A stretch of 64,000 nucleotides of DNA from NCBI RefSeq assembly GCF_030269925.1, contig NC_085116.1, positions 7,750,001 through 7,814,000 of the forward strand, read 5' to 3'. Shown in pieces: positions 57,137 through 64,000 of the stretch. Below the pieces are notes generated by a model. It searched no databases. It was not told where the DNA came from and saw only the letters and a program-made list of their open reading frames with translations. A program made the translations under genes and the position numbers. Position 1 is the stretch's first letter. Each line of letters opens with the position of its first letter. The DNA is from Bombyx mori. Taxonomy: Eukaryota; Arthropoda; Insecta; Lepidoptera; Bombycidae.

Positions 57137-59151
57137 AAGAATTTGTGTGCTTGAGGTGCAAAGGTGTGATGTCTACTAGTTTCGGTAGCTGCCGCGCTGG
57201 GTTTTGGTCGCTTAAACCATTTTTCAAAACATTGATCTTACCTATTTCTTTAACGGTAGATGTATAATGATTTTCCAAAAAAACGGTACAAAACAAAAAG
57301 TTGTCGTTTCGTTGGAAAATATGTAGAAGATGACTAAATTTTCAACATAACAAAACAAATAATTTCCGTATTTCATACAACGAGTTACAGAATGACAACA
57401 AAAACATTTAATAGTCGACATTATTGATTATAATTAACTCTAGTGAGTTGATTAGCTCCTGCGTAATAATGTTAAGGTCGAATTCATACTAGGAAGGAAT
57501 TTTGGTGAATAACACAAAAACGTTGATAAATTGGATATCGAATGTAAAATTCTGATTTTAACTCAACTTTTAATTAATTTTATAAATATAAATATTAAAG
57601 TAAAATTTTCGAAACACACGGTCTGGCTTTCGTAATCATCTTCGATCATCTTACAGTATGACTCGTTTTGAAATTCCTTTAATAATTTACATAAAAGAAT
57701 AACCTTATACATTCAATATTATATGCAGAATTTAAACAATGGAGATTAAATTAAATAGATCGACTGAGACTTCTGACATTGCGGCGGCTTCCTGTCTATT
57801 TACATCACTATAGATTACCTTCGCGCAAACGGGTTGAGGTCATACAGCATACTGCAGCTTTAGAAAACAATCAAAATGACGTCTTCCTACCAACCAAATA
57901 TTTTTTTTGTAAAGGGTTACGTTATGTTATTAGTTCATAATTTGAACTTAGTTCGTCTTCGAAAGTTTAAGCGATAAATGAGTAATAAATACATTAGTTG
58001 GGCAGAACAGTTTCATCCTCACCTTTATATGTATTTTAAATAGATCTGTTTCTTGTCCTTAATCCCTAAAATGGCAAAAGTTAATCTTAGATTCGAATAA
58101 TGTCTCTCAATAAAATTCTATATTCAGAATAAAAATGGAGTCGCGAAACACCCTAATCTAGTTTTGTATTCAAGGGTGATAAGTGGCGATTAAGCAGAAT
58201 AACAGTCACTTCGAAGGCAATGAGTTTTATAATGATTGTAGTGAGGAAATGACCTATTTACGGTATCCAGTACGGAAATGAATCATTAAAAGAGAATGCC
58301 GGCTACGAATTGGGGGTGAACGGGCGTCACCTTACAAGAAATCTGATACCAGCACGTCACGGCGAGGAGGAGGTGCGCGGGCGCGGGTGACGGGCGCCGT
58401 CGACCCTGACTCTTGAAATAGTCTTCCGTATTAACGTTCTGAGCAAAAATATCGCATGATGTTGGTACAAGGCCATCTACAAAACGTTACACCCCCGCGT
58501 CGCCATACATGGCTTTAAAATTGCCTATTAAATTGTCAACTTGGACAATTCCCGTGGCCGCTTTGTCATATGGCTATGTAAGTAAATTATATTTGAAGTT
58601 TTCGATAAACATTGTGGTTACGATGGTTTTTAACTTGTTTCAATGACAAAATGCGGTATATCCTTTATTACGTCCTTATGAATAATATAAAATTTAAATT
58701 TTAATATTACAGTTAACCGTACCGTAGTATGGATATTGAAACTATCGAAAGCAAAATTGTACTTCCGAAATAATAATAATGAATTTGAAATATCGGCAAC
58801 CAGCAATATTTGTTCAAAATTTCGCAAGTATCGACCTTGTATGCTTATACATTATTATTAGCTCTGTATAAGCATTTAACATTATGAACGTGTGGTATTA
58901 AATCACACGCGGATCGCTGCTGTAAACACGCTGCCCACTCTTTGCAAAAAATTCAAACGTTTCTACAAAACGCGCCACTAAATTAGCAACCTTGATGAAA
59001 AAAGCGGTTTTCAGTGCCAAAATTTTGAACTGAAAATTATTTCTGACATGCCCGTTTAACTGTTTGATTGATTGTTATTAATTCGATTTGCGGTATGCTC
59101 TTTTAAGTATGAATGGTAGACATTAAAACTCATTTATTTATTTATTGTTAT
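57137..59151. other. Intergenic with GC-rich islet 58345-58420; small hairpin 58841-58875
   Basis: The islet (GAGGAGGAGGTGCGCGGGCG) stands out. ATGCTTATACA (58841-58851) and TGTATAAGCAT (58865-58875) can pair around a 13-base loop. That is too short to call a microRNA. Confidence 0.35.
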
Positions 59152-59426
59152 CTAGCTGACCCGGCAGACATCGTAGTGCCTCAATCGATAAATAAAGGAC
59201 CTAAACTTTTTATAAAATAAACTTAAAACAAACAAAAGGAATCCGTCCGACGGGGGACACATCAAAGGAAAAACAAAATTGTTATTTTTATTTAATTCCG
59301 AGTATTTTCATATTTATTTACCTTTTAAACCTTCTCTGGACTTCCACAAATCATTCAAGACCAAATCGGTCCAGCCGTTCTCGAGTTTTAGCGAGACTAA
59401 CGAACAACATGTCATTTTTACATACT
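59152..59426 (-). mobile_element. Helitron-like element, family H2
   Basis: CTAGCTGACCCGGCAGACAT to GAGACTAACGAACAACATGT on the plus strand. It matches the other H2 copies. Its start-proximal end runs into the TA target of the mariner at 59429. Confidence 0.62.
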
Positions 59427-59566
59427 TAGTCTGACCATAAATACTGTTACAATTAAAACTAAACAAAATATTACATTTGAATTTGGATCTGTCATTTTTA
59501 TATGATTGCTCATTGAGTTTTCTCATTTTGGCGCCAATACATTGTACAATATTTTGCGATATTAAA

Positions 59567-60816
59567 ATGGAGTGGGGTGATAAAGAGAACCGAATCGCTG
59601 TGATTGCATTACACAAAGTAGGTATGGAGCCAAATGCAATTTTTAAAACTCTCCATACGCTTGGTATTAGTAAAATGTTTGTGTACCGGGCTATTAATAG
59701 GTGCAATGAGACCTTTTCTGTTTGTGACAGAAAAAGATCTGGCCGTCCACGTAGTGTTCGTACGAAAAAGGTGGTCAAAGCAGTAAGGGAAAAAATTCGA
59801 AGAAATCCTGTCGGAAAGCAAAATATTTTATCTCGGGAGATGAAGATAGCACCTTTTTTTTTTTCCACAGGAGAAAATCGCCGGATCCCCACCCGCGCGG
59901 CAGGTGGGGTATGTGGGAGTTGAACCTCACTAAAAACTCCTGCCGCTCACAACCGGCGCCCTACCTCGGACCGGGCCGGAGCCCAGTCGGGGCTATTGAA
60001 ACGGCGGGACAGGGTTGACGCAGAGCACATTACATCCATCCCACCGTCCCGAAGATAGCACCTAGAACCATGTCGCGTACTTTAGAAGCTGACTTAGGAC
60101 TTGCAGCCTATAAGAGACGTACTGGTCATTTCTTAACTGATAATTTAAAAGAGAATAGGGTGGTAAAATCGAAACAACTACTGAAGCGGTACGCAAAGGG
60201 AGGTTATAGAAAAATTTTGTTTACGGATGAGAAATTTTTTACAATTGAGCAACATTTTAACAAACAAAATGACCGTATTTATGCTCAAAGCTCTAAGGAA
60301 GCTTCCCAATTAGTCGACAGAGTGCAACGTGGGCACTATCCGACTTCAGTGATGGTTTAGTGGGGTATTAGCTATGAAGGAGTGACTGAGCCATACTTTT
60401 GTGGAAAAGGTATCAAAACATCGGCACAAGTGTATCAAGATACCATTCTTGAGAAGGTAGTGAAGCCCCTTAACAACACCATGTTCAATAATCAAGAATG
60501 GTCCTTCCAGCAAGACTCGGCGCCAGGTCACAAAGCTCGGTCTACGCAGTCTTAGTTGGAAACGAACGTTTCGTACTTCATTAGAGCTAAAGACTAACCG
60601 TCGTCTAGTCCCGATCTTAATCCGCTGGATTATGATTTATGGTCAGTTTTAGAGAGTAAGGCTTGCTCTAAACGTCATGATAATTTGGAGTCCCTAAAAC
60701 AATCCGTACGATTGGCAGTGAAAATTTTTCCCATGGAAAGAGTGCGTGCTTCTATTGATAACTGGCCTCAACGTTTAAAGGACTGTTTTGCAGCCAATGG
60801 AGACCATATTGAATAA
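59567..60816 (+). pseudogene. Mariner transposase, three stops and one insertion
   Basis: ATG at 59567 (MEWGDKENRIAVIALHK). An N-terminal helix-turn-helix region includes GISKMFVYRAINR and RSGRPRSVRTKK. After the insertion the frame resumes at PRTMSRTLEADLGLAAYKRR. Catalytic aspartates lie in FTDEKFF (60226-60228), FQQDSAPGHKA (60514-60516) and SPDLNPLDYDLW (60628-60630). The last two are separated by 37 residues. In-frame stops are at 60358 (before WGISYEG), 60553 and 60595, and the natural stop is TAA at 60814. A 12-13 bp target duplication surrounds the inserted LINE end. The enzyme is inactive. Confidence 0.88.
59854..60050 (-). mobile_element. LINE 3' end inserted in mariner transposase
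   Basis: GAAGATAGCACC occurs at 59842-59853 and 60051-60062, bounding a 197-bp GC-rich insert whose T-run (59854-59864) is its A-tail on the minus strand. On that strand it carries the same tail wording as the element at 1-456 (GAGCGGCAGGAG-TTTTTAGT, ACATACCCC, CCGGCGATTTTCTCCTG). It is therefore a severely 5'-truncated LINE of a related, probably R1-clade, family. Confidence 0.85.
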
Positions 60817-60931
60817 GCTTTTTATACTTTAAATTGTTTTATATTTATGTATTAAACTAACACACTGTAAAAGTAATAAATGTTGTTTGTAATAGAATTT
60901 TTTTTTCCTTTGCCATAAATAGGCAAGACTA

Positions 60932-61107
60932 GGTATAAGATTACTAACAAACCAACAATGTACATAGCCAACTACAAAAGCTATGTTCGAGTTAAAGTCT
61001 TAAATACTGTATAATATGACATCATATTCTTACAAGCAAAAATAATTCTTAAAATAATTTTAATGAAAATGAGTACATAGCTGAAGACGCAATTAAAAAA
61101 GTGAAAG
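60932..61107. other. Short unique spacer
   Basis: Nothing recognised between the mariner and the Bm1. Confidence 0.35.
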
Positions 61108-61562
61108 TTTTTTTTTTTTTTTTTTTTAATTGCTTAGATGGGTGGACGAGCTCACAGCCCACCTGATGTTAAGTGGTTACTGGAGCCCATAGACATCTAC
61201 AACGTAAATGCGCCACCCACCTCGAGATATAAGTTGTAAGGTCTCAGTATAGTTACAACGGCTGCCCCACCCTTCAAACCGAAACGCATTACTGCTTCAC
61301 GGCAGAAATAGGCAGGGCGGTGGTACCTACCCGCGCGGACTCACAACAGGTCCTACCACCAGTAATTACGCAAATTATAATTTTGCGGGTTTCACTTTTA
61401 TTACACGATGTTATTCCTTCACCGTGGAAGTCAATCGTGAACATTTGTTGAGTACGTATTTCATTAGAAAAATTGGTACCCGCCTACGGGATTCGAACAC
61501 CGGTGCATCGCTTCAACACTATTGCACCTGACGTCTTATCTTTTAGGCCACGACGACTTTTA
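61108..61562 (-). mobile_element. Bm1 SINE, full length
   Basis: A 20-base T-run (tail) at 61108-61127 is followed by the body, the TTACGCAAATTATAATTTTG region and, at the right end, the complement of the tRNA-like head. The B box is within TACGGGATTCGAACACCGGT and the A box within TTATCTTTTAGGCCACGACG. All parts are present, so it is one of the most complete copies here. Confidence 0.92.
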
Positions 61563-61609
61563 AGTTACTTAGATTTTTCTATTTTTTTTATAGTTATTTC
61601 TTCGGTATA

Positions 61610-62212
61610 TGTGTTTGTCACTGAACTTTTTCTAAGCGGCTCGATCAATTCCGACGAAATATTTTGTGTGTGATTTAAGTAAGTCCTTGGATAGTTTGGT
61701 GATTAGGATATGGCCTAGGTCTGACGACTTACCGTGAATCGTCCCGCAACCACGTCCGAAGGTCCTGGTAGAGGATGAGTATTGCCGACAGAATCAGTTC
61801 ATCTATCCTTCACATGTAGTCATAGGTCACTGTCACTATTTTCCAGTTTTTTATATGAAAGGGGGAACTTTACACACTAATTAAATATTATGCGCGTGCC
61901 GATGCGGCTACAGCGGCTTCGCGCGAAAAACTCTTGTTTCTTGTTTTTGCCGCACTAACAGGCAGGCAAGTGGTGGCGCTAGTGTCGCGCCGAAGAACCA
62001 TTTCCCACGGAAATGGTGCATTCCGATACACACAACATGTCGCAGACCCAGTACAAGAAAAAATAAGAAATGAATAATACATATAAACCAAATTGTGTCG
62101 CGTTACGTACTCAAAGAATAAAAAAAAAAAAATTATTCACAATAAAAAAAATAATAATAATATAAATATGTATTTTAGAACAAACTGTTACGGGACGGAA
62201 CATGCCGCTCAC
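61610..62212 (-). repeat. BEL/Pao retrotransposon LTR (3' LTR), left boundary approximate
   Basis: On the minus strand the LTR should begin at TGTTCCGTCCCGTAACA (62212 downward), just after a purine-rich AAGGTGAGCGGCA stretch suited to be the polypurine tract. A TATA-like CATATAAAAAAC lies near 61855. The far end is not visible by comparison because the 5' LTR is outside the window. Confidence 0.5.
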
Positions 62213-62332
62213 CTTAAAAGCACGTAGTTGCTTTTAATATTCAAAAGTTAAAACTAATATCGAAAGAACGTAAAGCTTAAAAAACTTACTCGAAACTAAT
62301 AAATTCAAAAAACTAATAATTAATGACTTGAA

Positions 62333-64000
62333 CTACTCCAAGGGAAGAGGACATATTTTAACCACGGGTCGTTTATAAAGGGAATTTCCCATTTTAATGG
62401 TTACAACTCGTGTGATATTGTCCGAGCCGGGATGAAGTTCGTGGATGCGCGCCAACCTCCATTGCAACGGCGGCAAGCGGTCGTCGCATACCACCACAAC
62501 AGTGCCTTCACGAAGGGCGACGCCCTTGTCCTGAAGCCACTTGTTACTTTGCTGAAGTTCGTGGAGATATTCTTTGCTCCATCTCTTCCAAAAGTGCTGG
62601 ATGGATTGTTGAATCCAGCGCCAGCGAGTGAGACGATTCGGTGACTCATCTATCAATGATACGTCAGGCAGAGCTGTCATGGGCTCTCCGATTAAAAAAT
62701 GGGAAGGTGTTAATGAAAGGGGATCCGAAGCATCTGAACTTAAAACGCAAAGTGGACGCGAATTTAAGATCGCTTCGACCTGACACAAGAACGTATGCAT
62801 CTCGTCGTACGTTTGGATGCGATTACCTACAACGCGATGAAGATGGTGTTTAAAACTACGAACACCAGACTCATGTAGTCCTCCGAAATGGCTCGCGTAT
62901 GGAGGTTGAAAGTGCCACGTAATTCCCTGTTGAAGGGTTTGTTGGTTAAGTGCGCTTTGCACAGATTCCCTTCGTAAAAACTCGTAAAGGTCTTGAAGAT
63001 AGTGGTTACACCCGACAAAGTTCTTTCCACAGTCTGAATAAATATCGGTGCATAAACCACGACGGGACGTGAAACGTCGCAGGGCTGCTATAAAGGCTTC
63101 TGTGGAAAGCTCTGAAACTAATTCGAGGTGTATCGCTTTAACGCTCATACACACGAAAACCGACACGTAACATTTTATAATTTTTGCATTACGCACCTTA
63201 TTGGCGCGCACGTAAAATGGACCAACAAAATCTACCGCGGTCTTTAGAAACGGTCGCGCGGGGCGAACACGAACTGCTGGGAGTGGTCCCATGCGCGGTT
63301 GATTGTGCGTCGGGCGCGCGCGGAAGCACTGCACGCAGCGATGTATGCGCTGCCGCACGATGTTACGGCTTGACAAAATCCAATAGCGTTGTAAAAGCGC
63401 GTAGCGAACGGACTGCGGTCCGGCATGTAAATTACATAAGTGTGCATCGTCAATAATAAGATTAGTTAAAGGGTGTTTTTTAGGTAGAATTAATTGATGT
63501 TTGGATTCAAATTGTAAAAGCGATTTATGGATTCGACCACCAACTTTAAGTAACTCGTCCGTATCATCCAAGTATGGCGTTAAACGACGCAAATTCGTTG
63601 ATGGTAATTTACCCACTCGGATATTGATTATGTCTTCGCTAAACACGGATTGCTGCGTAATTCGAATGAGCCGATTTAATGCGAAATTATATTCTGTCAC
63701 GGTAATGTACCTTGAAAACGATTGTTGTGTTTTTTTACATTTGTTGAAAAACCGAAAGATGAGTGCGGTGACACGAACAAGTTTCCCGAGCGACGAAAAT
63801 CGCGTAATAAAATCAACATCCTGTATAGGCGGCGCCGTTGACGCGCTGGAACACACCGATACGTTGCGTTTTTCTTCGCATGTGTCTCTTACGGGATTTT
63901 GAATCGGCCAGGAGTTCTGACCCAGATGTAGCCACGAGGGTCCGTGGTACCATAAGTCATGCTGTACGAGCGCGGCGGGCAAAAGGCCACGAGACGCAGC
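62333..64000 (-). CDS. BEL/Pao retrotransposon Pol, integrase part (partial)
   Basis: The minus-strand frame is open to the window edge (64000) and ends with a stop at 62335-62333. It begins with the linker seen before BEL/Pao integrases (ASRGLLPAALVQHDLWYHGP). The zinc-binding histidine-cysteine motif follows (HLCNLHAG ... CVQCFR). The catalytic core has aspartates in AVDFVGPF and IYSDCGKNFVG and the glutamate in HFGGLHESGVRSFK. The C-terminal BEL/Pao domain (LTRWRWIQQSIQHFWKRWS to YKRPVVKICPLP) closes it. No stops or shifts appear in about 550 codons, so the copy is young. Protease, RT and RNase H parts and the 5' LTR lie beyond the window. Confidence 0.93.
   Translation of the reverse strand, partial: AASRGLLPAALVQHDLWYHGPSWLHLGQNSWPIQNPVRDTCEEKRNVSVCSSASTAPPIQDVDFITRFSSLGKLVRVTALIFRFFNKCKKTQQSFSRYITVTEYNFALNRLIRITQQSVFSEDIINIRVGKLPSTNLRRLTPYLDDTDELLKVGGRIHKSLLQFESKHQLILPKKHPLTNLIIDDAHLCNLHAGPQSVRYALLQRYWILSSRNIVRQRIHRCVQCFRARPTHNQPRMGPLPAVRVRPARPFLKTAVDFVGPFYVRANKVRNAKIIKCYVSVFVCMSVKAIHLELVSELSTEAFIAALRRFTSRRGLCTDIYSDCGKNFVGCNHYLQDLYEFLRRESVQSALNQQTLQQGITWHFQPPYASHFGGLHESGVRSFKHHLHRVVGNRIQTYDEMHTFLCQVEAILNSRPLCVLSSDASDPLSLTPSHFLIGEPMTALPDVSLIDESPNRLTRWRWIQQSIQHFWKRWSKEYLHELQQSNKWLQDKGVALREGTVVVVCDDRLPPLQWRLARIHELHPGSDNITRVVTIKMGNSLYKRPVVKICPLPLE

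Larger units (their letters stand above)
59429..60929 (+). mobile_element. Mariner-type transposon (DD37D, 'mori'-like) with LINE insertion
   Basis: TA dinucleotides flank the element (59427-59428 and 60930-60931). The ends GTCTGACCATAAATA and, on the complement, GTCTTGCCTATTTATGG are related inverted repeats. Removing the inserted LINE piece and its duplication gives about 1.29 kb, the usual mariner size. It encodes a broken transposase (59567-60816). The DD37D spacing is that of the basal mori group known from silkworm, which includes Bmmar1 and probably Bmmar6. Confidence 0.85.

Noticed and set aside
58841..58875. 11-bp hairpin as a terminator or microRNA
   Set aside because: Too short, and rho-type terminators do not apply in an insect genome.
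59314..59892. 192-codon minus-strand frame
   Set aside because: It is antisense to the mariner transposase and crosses the mariner boundary and the LINE insert. It is a shadow frame.
62432..63902. Several plus-strand frames opposite the integrase
   Set aside because: They are mirror frames of a long conserved coding region on the minus strand.
1..64000. CRISPR arrays, operons, bacterial-type systems
   Set aside because: The window is eukaryotic with spliced genes and insect transposons. No spaced direct-repeat array is present.

Overview
The window is AT-rich insect nuclear DNA, almost certainly from a silkworm (Bombyx mori or a very close relative). It carries about twenty copies or pieces of the Bm1-type SINE in both orientations, plus Lepidoptera-type non-LTR retrotransposon ends, Helitron-like elements, a DD37D 'mori'-type mariner and a BEL/Pao retrotransposon. 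The genes have introns, with GT-AG junctions that can be read directly.

Only two host protein genes can be supported, both in the left quarter. They are divergent. A five-exon Bax inhibitor-1 (TMBIM6-type) gene is on the minus strand (4763 down to 2311, 235 aa). A ten-exon FTSJ3/Spb1-type pre-rRNA 2'-O-methyltransferase gene is on the plus strand (8969 to 15838, 855 aa). All exon junctions keep frame. About 2.8 kb of the 4.2 kb between their start codons is transposon: an internally deleted hAT element (5853-6763), a long-armed foldback element (6772-8211) whose target duplication overlaps the hAT end, a Bm1 inside one foldback arm, and a truncated LINE (8261-8677). The ancestral spacing was therefore near 1.4 kb.

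From about 15.9 kb to 59.1 kb I find no supportable protein-coding gene. The region is AT-rich unique DNA with transposon fragments and short GC-rich islets (near 16.85, 22.8, 26.1, 27.85, 31.0, 34.95, 39.95, 44.9, 52.7 and 58.4 kb). The islets could be first exons or regulatory modules of a large gene whose coding exons lie elsewhere. One perfect inverted repeat of an AAGGTCA half-site (46999-47017) is a strong candidate nuclear-receptor element.

The right end is transposon-dominated: a Helitron-like element, a dead mariner interrupted by a LINE 3' end with a 12-bp target duplication, a full-length Bm1, and the 3' half of a BEL/Pao element (integrase open to the window edge, plus its LTR).

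I see no CRISPR array, no convincing canonical tRNA or rRNA gene, and no new enzymatic system. The interest lies in unusually readable transposon archaeology: nested insertions, a twin-priming inversion, an in-frame deletion hAT, and a TIR element shared by an intron and a distal site. The two host genes also show possible alternative exons.
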